From Candidatus Edwardsbacteria bacterium (lineage in GTDB: Bacteria > Edwardsbacteria > AC1 > EtOH8), in the NCBI GenBank assembly GCA_031082425.1, contig JAVHLB010000002.1, positions 1 to 64,000 of the forward strand: DNA of 64,000 bases. Reading direction: 5' to 3'. Numbering within the stretch: the first letter of the stretch is position 1; every line of letters begins with the position of its first letter. Shown here one piece after another: positions 51,392-59,694 of this stretch. A program made the translations under genes and the position numbers. The notes under the pieces were generated by a model. That model worked only from the letters and a program-made list of their open reading frames with translations. It did not search any database and was not told where the DNA came from.

Positions 51392-51416
51392 CTTTGGGCC
51401 GGTTCTTTGGTATCAT
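51388..51416 (+). promoter_or_regulatory. Promoter of the initiator-tRNA gene
   Basis: TTGACT (51388-51393), a 17-bp spacer and TATCAT (51411-51416). The -35 box includes the ftsB stop TGA (51389-51391). Confidence 0.75.
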
Positions 51417-51440
51417 TGCATAATTGATCTTAATAAACGT

Positions 51441-51517
51441 CGCGGGGTGGAGCAGCCTGGTAGCTCGTTGGGCCCATAACCCAAAGGTCGGAGGTTCGAA
51501 TCCTCCCCCCGCTACCA
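51441..51517 (+). tRNA. Initiator tRNA-fMet (CAU)
   Basis: 77 bases with CCA encoded. The acceptor stem has the initiator hallmark C1:U72 mismatch (C1 and U72 do not pair). The anticodon stem has three G:C pairs (GGG/CCC). The anticodon is CAU in the loop CCCATAA, so position 33 is C rather than the near-universal U. All other stems pair perfectly. Confidence 0.97.
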
Positions 51518-51590
51518 TAAATACAGGCCCTAGTAATGAGTTTAGTGGCACTAGAAACTTTACTGGGGTTTTTAAATGTCCCTCGATAGT

Positions 51591-51667
51591 GGCGGCTTAG
51601 CTCAGTTGGTTAGAGCAGCGGAATCATAATCCGCGTGTCCGGGGTTCAAATCCCTGAGCCGCTACCA
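51591..51667 (+). tRNA. tRNA with CAU anticodon (elongator Met, or Ile2)
   Basis: 77 bases with CCA encoded. Acceptor stem GGCGGCT pairs with AGCCGCT (last pair G:U), the D-arm is GCTC-GAGC, and the anticodon loop is ATCATAA with U33 in place. CAU reads AUG, or AUA if C34 is converted to lysidine. The sequence resembles elongator tRNA-Met, but Ile2 is not excluded without a tilS-identity check. It probably shares the promoter of the initiator tRNA 74 bases upstream. Confidence 0.93.
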
Positions 51668-51670
51668 GAA
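51648..51670. repeat. 23-bp direct repeat, copy 1 (tRNA 3' end)
   Basis: It spans the last 20 bases of the CAU tRNA plus GAA. An identical copy is at 51844-51866, 196 bp downstream. Such a block is what an attachment site in a tRNA gene would leave. Confidence 0.7.
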
Positions 51671-51676
51671 AATACC

Positions 51677-51704
51677 AAAGCCAGACATATGTCTGGCTTT
51701 TTTT
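51677..51704 (+). terminator. Rho-independent terminator after the CAU tRNAs
   Basis: AAAGCCAGAC (51677-51686), ATAT, GTCTGGCTTT (51691-51700), followed by a seven-T run. It ends the tRNA transcript ten bases below the CCA. Confidence 0.92.
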
Positions 51705-51843
51705 GTGATCGTCCGTGGTTTCCCTCCGGCAACCCGGCTTCGAAGTAAGGCGACGGCGCATCCGCCGACGCTTGGCAGACAATCATTCCTGTCCTCCTAC
51801 GGCAGACTACTGTCAGCGCTGGGGCATTTATGGCACCGGCGGA

Positions 51844-51866
51844 AAATCCCTGAGCCGCTACCAGAA
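51844..51866. repeat. 23-bp direct repeat, copy 2
   Basis: It is identical to 51648-51670, again followed by a hairpin (51873-51900), so the second copy mimics the end of a tRNA gene. The 173 bases between the copies contain no open frame of note and no integrase. Confidence 0.7.
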
Positions 51867-51872
51867 TTGTAA

Positions 51873-51900
51873 AGAGCCGGAGTCTTAAGACTCCGGCTCT
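51873..51900. terminator. 28-bp perfect palindrome, likely terminator of the ppiD-like gene
   Basis: AGAGCCGGAGTC, TTAA, GACTCCGGCTCT. It lies 38 bases below the stop of the minus-strand gene 51938-53752. On that strand it is followed only by TTTAC, so termination may be weak. It could also serve the plus strand. Confidence 0.65.
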
Positions 51901-51937
51901 CTGCTATTAACTGATAACTATCAACCAATAACCAAAG

Positions 51938-53752
51938 CTACATTCCGGCCACCCGGTAATCCCGGATATTGGCGTTATTCTGCAGGCTCTGGTACCAGTT
52001 CTGAATGGCCTCATTCTGTTTCTTCTGTATCAATTCCTGCTCCAGCTTCCCGGCCTCCTGGTTGAACAGCTCCTGGTTGATGGGATTGTGGCTGTCCACC
52101 CGGATGATATAGACCGCCTGGTCGGTGGCCACCGGGCCCGACACCGTCCCCGGGGCCATGGAAAAAGCGGCGGCGAAGAACTCGTTCTGGTTCCCCACGT
52201 TGGGCACAAAATCAGCCCGGCTGAATTCGCCGGTGGTCTCCAGCTTGGCATTGGCGGCCTTGGCCGCCTTCTCCAGGTCGCCGGGCTTCGCGATCTGGGA
52301 ACGCAGGCTCTGGGCCATGGCCCGGGCCTCGGCTTTGGCCATCTCCATCAATATCTTGGCCTTTATCAACTGCTCCACCTCGGCCAGGGGCTTGATGCCC
52401 TTCTTCTGGCGGTCCAGTATCCTGGCCACCACATAGCTCTGTCCGTTGTCCAGCACCGGACTGACGCTTCCCCGGCCCTCGTCGAAGGCAAAATTGACCA
52501 GCTCCGGCATGGAGCCCAGCCGGGGCACATAAAACCCCCTGGGGAAGAAGCCGGTCTTTACGATCTCCAATCCCTGCTCGGCGGCGGCGGCCTCAAATCC
52601 CTTCTCCTTGACGGCATCGTTGAAGATGTCGGATCTGATCCGCAGGTCGGCCAGGGTCTCCTCGCTGGCCCTGATGCGCAGCAGGATGTGCCTGGCCCGG
52701 ACCATGGGCTGGCCCTGCTCGGTCTTCTTCTCTTCCACCTTGACTATATGCCAGCCGAACTGGGTCTGAAAGGGCAGGGATATCTTCCCCGGCGCCATTT
52801 CAAAAGCCACCTTCTCGAACTCGGGGATCATCTGCCCCCGGCCGAAGAAACCCAGGTCTCCGCCCTTTTCGGCCGTTCCCGGATCCTCGGAGTAGGTCAT
52901 GGCCAGTTCGGCGAAATCGGCCCCCGGGGCCCTGGCCTCCTGGTATATCTCCTCTATCCGGTCCTTGACAGCCTGGAGGTCCTTTTCGGTGGGACTCTGG
53001 GCAAAGGCCACGAACTCCAGGTTGGCCCTCTCCGGAGCCTGGTATTCTGACCGGTGCTCCTGGTAATATCCGGCGATCCTATCCTGGGATATCTCCTGGT
53101 TGGGGTTGTAGAAAGCCCCCAGCGGGATGGCTATATAGCTGGCCCTGACCCGGTCGAATTTTTCAATGAAGGCCTCCTTAAGCTCCTGGTCGGTGACCCT
53201 GATGCCGGCCACCAGCTGCAGCCTCAGTTTTTGCAGGGGCAGCTGTTTTTTGATCTGGATTTCGTAATCCAGCAGCCAGGGCATGCTCTGGGGATGGCTG
53301 ATAAAGGCATGGTATTTCTGGATGTCGAAAACCCCGTTGGTCATCAGGTTTTCGTTGCCCCTCAGCTCCTGGGGCGGGCTGTTCCTGATGATGCTGACCA
53401 CTTCTTCATCAAAGGTCTTTATTCCCAGCTTGCGGTAGGCCTGCTGCAACAGCATCTCCTCCACCAGCGACTGCCAGGTCTGGTTCTCTATCTGCTTGGC
53501 GGTGGCCTCATCCGGCTCGCCGCCCGACTGCTGGCGGTAATTCTGCATGTTCTGCCGGTATATCTCCTGGTATTGCCGCAGGCTGATGGACTGTCCGTCA
53601 ACCTCGCCCACGATGCCCTGGGCCAGCTTGCTCTGGCTCTTGCCCAGGTTCCCGCCGGTCCCGGTAATGATGAACCCGAAGCCCACCACCATGGCCACGG
53701 CCACGATCCACATGATCACCTTCATCTGGCTGCGCATAGCCTTCATTATCAT
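51938..53752 (-). CDS. PpiD/SurA-type periplasmic peptidyl-prolyl isomerase
   Basis: 604 residues. An N-terminal membrane helix (about 12-33: VIMWIVAVAMVVGFGFIITG) is followed by the SurA-N-like helical domain (about 45-230) and a parvulin domain (about 240-360; ELAMTYSEDPGTAEKGGDLGFFGRGQMIPEFEKVAF, FGWHIVKV). A second, partial parvulin-like region and a helical C-terminus (about 365-600) complete the PpiD layout. It would help fold outer-membrane proteins such as LptD and the OmpA-family protein in the periplasm. An AGGGAG site lies 11 bases before the ATG; nearby internal ATGs are alternatives. Confidence 0.92.
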   Translation of the reverse strand: MIMKAMRSQMKVIMWIVAVAMVVGFGFIITGTGGNLGKSQSKLAQGIVGEVDGQSISLRQYQEIYRQNMQNYRQQSGGEPDEATAKQIENQTWQSLVEEMLLQQAYRKLGIKTFDEEVVSIIRNSPPQELRGNENLMTNGVFDIQKYHAFISHPQSMPWLLDYEIQIKKQLPLQKLRLQLVAGIRVTDQELKEAFIEKFDRVRASYIAIPLGAFYNPNQEISQDRIAGYYQEHRSEYQAPERANLEFVAFAQSPTEKDLQAVKDRIEEIYQEARAPGADFAELAMTYSEDPGTAEKGGDLGFFGRGQMIPEFEKVAFEMAPGKISLPFQTQFGWHIVKVEEKKTEQGQPMVRARHILLRIRASEETLADLRIRSDIFNDAVKEKGFEAAAAEQGLEIVKTGFFPRGFYVPRLGSMPELVNFAFDEGRGSVSPVLDNGQSYVVARILDRQKKGIKPLAEVEQLIKAKILMEMAKAEARAMAQSLRSQIAKPGDLEKAAKAANAKLETTGEFSRADFVPNVGNQNEFFAAAFSMAPGTVSGPVATDQAVYIIRVDSHNPINQELFNQEAGKLEQELIQKKQNEAIQNWYQSLQNNANIRDYRVAGM

Positions 53753-53798
53753 ATCTGGTAATCTCCCTTTTTTATTCCTGATGTTTTATATTTAGGAC

Positions 53799-53880
53799 GC
53801 TTATTTTCGCAGATTAAATCGACCCTCCCGGTTGATTGGAATTCCCGCGATCGATTGGCGGGTATCTGCGTTTTTCTGCA
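53799..53880. repeat. Intergenic stretch with 'CGCAGATT...ATCTGCGTTTTTCTGC' repeat words
   Basis: The gap 53753-53944 has no gene. It holds TTTTCGCAGATTAAAT and the near-inverted ATCTGCGTTTTTCTGC, a word pair common between genes of many bacteria, plus the small stem CCCGC/GCGGG at 53847-53865. Recognition is from memory. Confidence 0.4.
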
Positions 53881-53944
53881 TCCTAAGATTTAAATTTCAG
53901 TACCTGCATATTAACGCATCGCTTCTTTTGGGGACGGACGATCC

Positions 53945-55354
53945 TCATCCCGCCTGGTAAAACGCCAGATAGCCCTGGTAGCTGGCATAGATGTCGGCCA
54001 CCGATACCACCTCGAAGGGCGAATGCAGGGACATCACCGCCGGGCCGCAGTCCAGCACCTCCATCCCCAGCTTGGCCAGGAATTTGGCCACCGTGCCGCC
54101 GCCGCCCTCGTCCACCTTGCCCATGGCGCCGCACTGCCAGGGGATGTGGTTATCGTTGAATATCTTCCTGACCCAGCCCACGAACTCGGCGTTGGCGTCG
54201 CTGGCCCCGCTCTTTCCGCCGTGCCCGGTGTATTTGATCATCATCAGGCCGTAGCCCGCCCGGCCGGCGTTGGACATCTCATGCACCCCCTTGAAATTTG
54301 GCTCCACCGCGGCATTGGTGTCGGCCGAGAGCACCCGGGAGCGGGACAGGCATCTCCGGAGGGCCGCCTCGGAATAATCCGGCTTGTTCAGGGCCATCAG
54401 GTCGCCCAAAAAGTTCCACAGGAACATGGCCTGCATCCCGGTGTTTCCCTCGGAGCCGATCTCCTCCTTGTCCACGCAGGCCGCCACCACGGTCTTCTTG
54501 GGATCCCTGACGTCGAAGATGGCCCGGGCCGAGGTATAGCTGCAGACCCGGTCGTCGTGGCCGTAGCCCCCCAGGAAGCTTCTGTCGAATCCGATGAAGC
54601 GGGATTTGATCAGCGGCACCATCTCGATCTCGGAGCTGATCAGGTCCTCCTCGTCCATCCCGTATTTCTTGTTCAGGTGCTCCAGCACCGCCAGCTTGAC
54701 CCGGCTCTTGGCCTCGGCGTCGTCCACCGGGATCCCGCCGCACAGCACCACCAGCTCCTCGCCCTTGATGGTCTCCCCGGATTTACGGTCGGCCTGTTCC
54801 TTCTTGTTGAGATGGGGCAGGATGTCGGTGATCACGAAACAGGGATCATCGTCGTCGTGGCCGATGGCCAGGTCCACCTCCTGTCCGTTTCGCAGTATCA
54901 CCTTGCCGTACAGCCCCAGCGGGATGTTCACCCACTGGTACTTCTTGACCCCGCCGTAATAGTGGGTGCGCAGCAGGGCCTGTCCCAGTTCGTCATCCTG
55001 ATACAGCGGCCTTTGTTTCAGGTCCAGCCGGGGCACGTCCAGGTGGGAGGCCACCAGGTTGGCGCCGTTCTCCAGAGGTTCCTGTCCCAGCACCGCCAGG
55101 AAGATGTTCTTGCCGCGGTTGATGGCATAGACCTTCTGCCCGGCCTTCCAGGACTTGACCTTCTCCACCGGCAGGAAGCCCTGCTGCTCGGCCAGCTCCT
55201 TCAGGCGTTCCACCGCCAGTCTTTCGGTGCGGCCGGCATCCAAAAACCCGGCGTATTCCCTGGCAAAGCCGAAATATCTTTCCCGCAGTTTGGCGTCGGC
55301 CCGCTCCCAGACGCTTTTATTCTCCAGCATCAGTTTGCTGCTATCGTTGGACAT
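53945..55354 (-). CDS. M18-family aminopeptidase
   Basis: 469 residues. Metal-site and family marks include NLVASHLDVPRLDLKQRPLY, GHDDDDPCFVI, the CVDKEEIGSEGNTGMQ loop with the catalytic glutamates, VLSADTNAAVEPNF and the C-terminal MSLHSPFEVVSVAD. M18 (aspartyl-type) aminopeptidases are dodecameric zinc enzymes that remove N-terminal acidic or other residues from peptides in the cytoplasm. The length is usual. It follows tig by 31 bases and is likely in the same unit. Confidence 0.93.
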   Translation of the reverse strand: MSNDSSKLMLENKSVWERADAKLRERYFGFAREYAGFLDAGRTERLAVERLKELAEQQGFLPVEKVKSWKAGQKVYAINRGKNIFLAVLGQEPLENGANLVASHLDVPRLDLKQRPLYQDDELGQALLRTHYYGGVKKYQWVNIPLGLYGKVILRNGQEVDLAIGHDDDDPCFVITDILPHLNKKEQADRKSGETIKGEELVVLCGGIPVDDAEAKSRVKLAVLEHLNKKYGMDEEDLISSEIEMVPLIKSRFIGFDRSFLGGYGHDDRVCSYTSARAIFDVRDPKKTVVAACVDKEEIGSEGNTGMQAMFLWNFLGDLMALNKPDYSEAALRRCLSRSRVLSADTNAAVEPNFKGVHEMSNAGRAGYGLMMIKYTGHGGKSGASDANAEFVGWVRKIFNDNHIPWQCGAMGKVDEGGGGTVAKFLAKLGMEVLDCGPAVMSLHSPFEVVSVADIYASYQGYLAFYQAG

Positions 55355-55385
55355 TGCTAGGCTCCCATTTATATTAAGTTATTGA

Positions 55386-56699
55386 TCATTTCTTGTCCGC
55401 GATCTTCTCCAGCTTGACCTCGGCCCACTGGGCCAGCATCTGCCCGGCCTTATTGGCGGCCAAGCGGTCCTTGAGGTCGTCCATCCGCTCCGGATTCTTT
55501 TGCAATACCTTTCTGATCTCGGCCGGATCGGTGCGGTTATGCCGGGCCCAGTCCTCTATGGCCTCTTCGATCTCCTCCGGCCCGGCCTGGATGTTCTCGG
55601 ACTTGACCACCTGGGCCAGGAACAGGTCCTCCTTTATCTTCCACTCGGCGGCCGGCTTGTACTGGGCCAGCATCTTCTCCTGGTCCCAGCCGCATTCCGG
55701 GCAGTCCTTTTTGTCGGGATGGTTGTGCTGGCGCAGATGCCTTTCCTTGGCCTCGGCCACCATGCCCTCGGTCTGCTCCTTTACCAGCGATTCCGGGAGC
55801 TCCACCGGGTTCTCGTCTATCAGGGCGTTGACCGCCTGGATCCGCACCCCCTCCATGGCCTCGGTCTCGGCCCGGGCGACCATGCCCGATTTGATCTTCT
55901 CCCGGAGCTCCCCTATGGTCTGGTACTCGCTGACCTTCTTGGCGAAATCGTCGTTCAGCTCCGGCTGTTTCTTCTCCTTGACCTCCTTGACCGTCACCTG
56001 GAAGACCACCGTCTTGCCGGCCAGCTCCCGGGCCTGGTAGTCGTCCTTGTACTGGACTGATATATCCTTGACGTCGCCGGCCTTGACCCCGGTCAGATTA
56101 TCATTGAACTCCGGCATCACCTGGGCCGCCCCCAGGTCGATGGTATAATTCTCGCCCTGGGATTTCTCGGGATGGTCCACCCCGGAGATGGGCTTGAAAT
56201 CTATGATCACCCGGTCGCCCTGGGCCGAAACCCGGTCCACCGTGTTGTATTCGGCGTAGATGTTCTGCAGGAACTCGATCTCCCGGACCACGTCCTCATC
56301 GGCCACCTGGCGCAAGCGTTTGACCGCCGGCAGGCCTTGGTAGCGTTTGAGGGTTACGGCCGGCAGGATCTCGAAGGTGGCCTTGAATTTGAGCATTTTA
56401 TCGGAGGTGATGTCCAGGTCCGAGATCACCGCCCGGTTGACCGGTACCAGCTTGTTCTCCACCAGGGCCTTTTCGTAGGACTCCGGCACCAGGCGCTCGA
56501 TGGCCTCGGCCTCGATGCCCTTGCCGAACCTGGCCTCCAGCACCGTCCGGGGCACCTTGCCGGGGCGGAAGCCCGGGATCTTGGCCTTTCGGCCGTACTC
56601 CTGGTACAGGTCCTCGATGGCCTCATTCAACTGCTGGCTGGGCACCTCTATCTCGAATATCCTCTGCCAGGATTTGGGCTCTTTGATCTCGACTTTCAA
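55386..56699 (-). CDS. tig: Trigger factor
   Basis: 437 residues starting at TTG with an AAGGAG site five bases upstream. The ribosome-binding domain carries GFRPGKVP (about 43-50). The PPIase domain (about 150-245) has QGDRVIIDFKPISG. The C-terminal arms follow and contain an unusual piece at about residues 318-342 (RHLRQHNHPDKKDCPECGW) with two histidines and a Cys-x-x-Cys that could bind metal. Trigger factor is the ribosome-associated chaperone. A tRNA-Leu gene lies upstream and probably shares its transcript. No clpP or clpX follows, unlike the common order. Confidence 0.95.
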   Translation of the reverse strand: MKVEIKEPKSWQRIFEIEVPSQQLNEAIEDLYQEYGRKAKIPGFRPGKVPRTVLEARFGKGIEAEAIERLVPESYEKALVENKLVPVNRAVISDLDITSDKMLKFKATFEILPAVTLKRYQGLPAVKRLRQVADEDVVREIEFLQNIYAEYNTVDRVSAQGDRVIIDFKPISGVDHPEKSQGENYTIDLGAAQVMPEFNDNLTGVKAGDVKDISVQYKDDYQARELAGKTVVFQVTVKEVKEKKQPELNDDFAKKVSEYQTIGELREKIKSGMVARAETEAMEGVRIQAVNALIDENPVELPESLVKEQTEGMVAEAKERHLRQHNHPDKKDCPECGWDQEKMLAQYKPAAEWKIKEDLFLAQVVKSENIQAGPEEIEEAIEDWARHNRTDPAEIRKVLQKNPERMDDLKDRLAANKAGQMLAQWAEVKLEKIADKK

Positions 56700-56824
56700 A
56701 ACTGCTCCTTAGATTTGTATATTGAATTTTTGAGTTTTTCATTCCCCAGGGGACAGCTTGCTGAAACCGGTTAAACTTCTTTAACTTTTAACCATAACCG
56801 TATGTAGAGACTTTTCTGCCATTT

Positions 56825-56909
56825 TGGTGCGAAGGGGGGGATTTGAACCCCCACGCCTTGCGGCACCAGATCCTAAGTCTGGCGCGTCTGCCAGTTCCGC
56901 CACCCTCGC
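56825..56909 (-). tRNA. tRNA-Leu (UAG)
   Basis: 85 bases on the minus strand with encoded CCA. It has the long variable arm (TGCCGCAAGGCGT) typical of class II tRNAs. Anticodon UAG lies in the loop CTTAGGA, reading CUA. The acceptor GCGAGGG pairs with CCTTCGC, with one G:U. A strong promoter lies immediately upstream. Confidence 0.97.
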
Positions 56910-56930
56910 TGGTTTTTGATATGAAAGTTA

Positions 56931-56959
56931 ATTATAACAGATAAAAATTATACCGTCAA
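56931..56959 (-). promoter_or_regulatory. Promoter of tRNA-Leu and probably tig
   Basis: On the minus strand, TTGACG (56954-56959), a 17-bp spacer and TATAAT (56931-56936), 21 bases before the tRNA. No good terminator lies between the tRNA and tig. Confidence 0.85.
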
Positions 56960-57212
56960 GATAAACGACTGGCGTTCAAAGCACTGTAAATTCCATGGCT
57001 TTTCCTCAAGGCCCGGCATAACAACCTCCCCGGGTTTATGCCCTTTGGTGGTATTAAAACACGTAAACTTTGTGTCGTAAGAATTCCTGGTAGAAAAAAG
57101 ATTTATGGATCCAGAAAGCCTGTTCAACCCGCTAATGCTTTGGTTCGTCCTAGTCTGACCAGCAATAAAATCCCCGAAGATCCGTGTTCTATTCGTGCCC
57201 CATCCCCGGCAG
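56960..57212. other. Gene-free spacer below lptD
   Basis: With the promoter and tRNA gap this makes about 300 bases without a firm gene. It contains a 23-codon minus-strand frame (56948-57019) with a GGGGAGG ribosome site but no other support, and a plus-strand frame from 57038 that runs backward into lptD. No terminator for lptD is evident. Confidence 0.4.
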
Positions 57213-59615
57213 CTAATATCCCGAACTGCCCGATTTGGGTATGTGGACCTTCAGCTCCGGTATGGCCTTCAGGTTTATCCGGAATTCGTATGACCAGTAA
57301 ACGCCGCTTCGGGTGCTGCTGAACCTGGCCTCCCAGCAGTGCAGGTCCCGATAGATGGAGTAGCTCTCGGACACCATCTCCCCGGCCTTTAAATTGTAAT
57401 ACTTGCCGTAGCTGACCTTCCAGTTCCTGGTGATGTCAAAGTTCAAGGTCCCCTGCAGATTGGCGTTGTCGTAATAGCGGCTCCAGTTCTGGTCGTATCC
57501 CAGATTGAACGACCAGGGCAGGCCGACCTTTATCCGAGGCCGGACCTCCCGGCGGTCCAGGCTGTCGGCCATCAGAGAATCTGGTTTCAACGAATCTCCG
57601 GATGCTGTCAGCAGGGAGTCCGGCAGGCTAAGACCTGAATCTTCGGCAGGCAAGGCAATCGAGGTGTCCCGCCCGGCGGAATCGGGCAGGATCTCCCTTT
57701 TGCCCAGCCAGGTCCCGGAGAACCTCAGGCCCAGATACAGGCTGGTGTTATCCGACCGCCGCAGATAGGGGTCGTAATAGGAACTGAGGCGGCAGTCAAA
57801 ATATCGGTTGCCGGGAAGCAGGCTGCTGTTGAAGCTGATGCTGGACCATTTTTTATCGGTGCTGAGATAGTTGTAGTTGGCCCCCAGCGAGGCCGAGGCC
57901 AGGTCCAGCTTGACCGTCTCCTTTCCCTTGGGATACCGGGTCTGGAAACTGTTGTTCAGCGACAGGCTCATCGAGCTCTGGCGGTACATCCCCCCGATGG
58001 AGCCGAAGTTTTGGAACCGGGACTGGTTGATCTCCGGGGCGTAGGAATAGGACAGGCTGGGCTGGAGCACGTGCCGGAAACCCTGCAACCGACCGATCTT
58101 CAGGGGCAGGATGCCATACAGGGTGGTGGTGGCCGAAAGGCCGCCGGAATACAGCCAGCGCCAGGCGTTGGGCCGGCCGAAGACGTCCCGGTCGAACCAG
58201 GTGCCCCTCAGGGTCAGCCGCGGATTCAGGCTGATCCACCGGAGAAGCTTGATGTTGGAGCCCAGCTCGGCCCGGTTATCCCAGCCCTCCCTCAGGCTGA
58301 CGCTCAGGGAATCGCTGTTCCTCTGCACCAGGGCCAGGCTGTTGCCGGATACATTCAGTGCTCCAGGTATCAGCTCCTTCTGGTACAGGCTGAAGGAAAC
58401 CTCCGGCAGCCGGCTGGAGGTGGTCTGGAGGTCCAGATTATCGTAATGGTCCAGCGCCGCCCGCATTGATGCCCGGCTCCAGGAGTGGTTGAAGGAAAAA
58501 TAGGAGTGCAGGTTCCGGTCCAGCCTCTCCTCCAGGGATTCGGAGAAATCCCGGCTGTAGGATTTGTCGCTGACAAAATTACCAGCGCCGGAGATGGAGG
58601 TCCTTCTTCCCAGGGTATGCTGATAGAGGCCGTTCAGGGTCCATCTTTTGCGGAGCGGGGCCTTGTCCTCCAAATAGGAAAAATTGAGGTTGGAGGAGAT
58701 TTTACCCGGCCGGATGTAGCGGGCCTCCAGATTGCCCCGCCATCCCACCTTCTCCAGCATGTCCACCGCCACCATGGCATCGGCCTGGTCGCTGATCACC
58801 TGGTAATAGGCGATGTTCTTGGCGAACACCCCCTCGTAGGCGCTGGACCCGAAGCGCGGCACCATGAAGCCGGAGTGCCGGTCCCTTCTTAAGGGAAAGA
58901 ACCAAAAGGGAATGGCCAGCACCGGGACATCGCTGAAGCACAGCACCACCGGCTGAACGACGATCTTGTCATCCAGATAGATCTTCATCCGCCGGGACCA
59001 GAAATAATAATGCGGCTGATCGGCGTCGCAGGTGGTGTATTTTCCATAATCGACATTCAGGGTGCGCGCCTCCACCTGCCGGATCTTCCTCCCCCAGTAG
59101 CGCCCCCGGTCGAACTTGGTCCGGCCGTTGTATATCCAGCCCCTTCGGGCCTTGAAGTCATACACCATCCGGTCGCCGTAGATGGAGTCGCTGCGGTCGT
59201 ACAGCACCGGGTCCTTCCGCACCGTCAGGGTCTGCCGCCTGGTGTCGAATTCGATGGTGTCGCCCACCACCTTGATATCCTTGTAGCGCACCTGGGCATC
59301 GCCCGACAGCTGGATCAGGCTGTTCCTGACATCGTATTCTATAGTGTTGGCCCGGTACCTGATGGCCGTCCGGCTGCTGTCGTCGCCGGGCAGGTCCCAA
59401 AGATCATCGGCAGCTGCCCGGAGGCTGTCGTCCGGATCTTCCGGTTGGGCAGGCGCCGCAGCGGAGCTTCCCTCCGGCAGCCTATCAGCAAACAAGGCCT
59501 CCGGCCCCTGAGCCTGGCCGGGCGACGGATGCCCCAGGATCAAGCCCCCGATAAATAACAACAGCGGCCAGCTTTTTAAAGGCTGCCGCCAGCATATATT
59601 TGAAAAACGGTTCAT
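57213..59615 (-). CDS. lptD: LPS-assembly protein LptD
   Basis: About 800 residues from the ATG at 59613-59615, which opens a signal peptide (cleavage near GQAQG). An OstA-like jellyroll (about 80-190; TIEYDVRNSLIQLSGDAQVRYKD, GDRMVYDFKARRGWI) precedes the LptD core: TTCDADQPHYYFWSRRMKIYLDD, then VVLCFSDVPVLAIPFWFFPLRRDRHSGFMVPRFG. The rest is a large barrel with alternating strands to the C-terminus. It inserts LPS into the outer leaflet, firm evidence for an LPS-bearing outer membrane. The upstream frame start (TTG, 15 codons earlier) is rejected because it would bury the signal peptide. Confidence 0.94.
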   Translation of the reverse strand: MNRFSNICWRQPLKSWPLLLFIGGLILGHPSPGQAQGPEALFADRLPEGSSAAAPAQPEDPDDSLRAAADDLWDLPGDDSSRTAIRYRANTIEYDVRNSLIQLSGDAQVRYKDIKVVGDTIEFDTRRQTLTVRKDPVLYDRSDSIYGDRMVYDFKARRGWIYNGRTKFDRGRYWGRKIRQVEARTLNVDYGKYTTCDADQPHYYFWSRRMKIYLDDKIVVQPVVLCFSDVPVLAIPFWFFPLRRDRHSGFMVPRFGSSAYEGVFAKNIAYYQVISDQADAMVAVDMLEKVGWRGNLEARYIRPGKISSNLNFSYLEDKAPLRKRWTLNGLYQHTLGRRTSISGAGNFVSDKSYSRDFSESLEERLDRNLHSYFSFNHSWSRASMRAALDHYDNLDLQTTSSRLPEVSFSLYQKELIPGALNVSGNSLALVQRNSDSLSVSLREGWDNRAELGSNIKLLRWISLNPRLTLRGTWFDRDVFGRPNAWRWLYSGGLSATTTLYGILPLKIGRLQGFRHVLQPSLSYSYAPEINQSRFQNFGSIGGMYRQSSMSLSLNNSFQTRYPKGKETVKLDLASASLGANYNYLSTDKKWSSISFNSSLLPGNRYFDCRLSSYYDPYLRRSDNTSLYLGLRFSGTWLGKREILPDSAGRDTSIALPAEDSGLSLPDSLLTASGDSLKPDSLMADSLDRREVRPRIKVGLPWSFNLGYDQNWSRYYDNANLQGTLNFDITRNWKVSYGKYYNLKAGEMVSESYSIYRDLHCWEARFSSTRSGVYWSYEFRINLKAIPELKVHIPKSGSSGY

Positions 59616-59694
59616 TATCCGCAATAGGTTGGATGTTGCACTGGTGAATAGGGATCGCAAAAACGTTAAAAAATCAACTCCCGCAGGGACCCCT

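Noticed and set aside
51668..51843. Integrase or mobile element between the tRNA repeats
   Set aside because: Only about 170 bases are present and no open frame or inverted terminal repeats are seen.
56948..57019. 23-codon minus-strand frame with a strong ribosome site
   Set aside because: It overlaps the tRNA-Leu promoter, shows no recognisable motif and is too short to support.
57038..57322. Plus-strand 94-codon frame below lptD
   Set aside because: It runs into the end of lptD in the opposite strand, has proline/arginine-rich random composition and no ribosome site.
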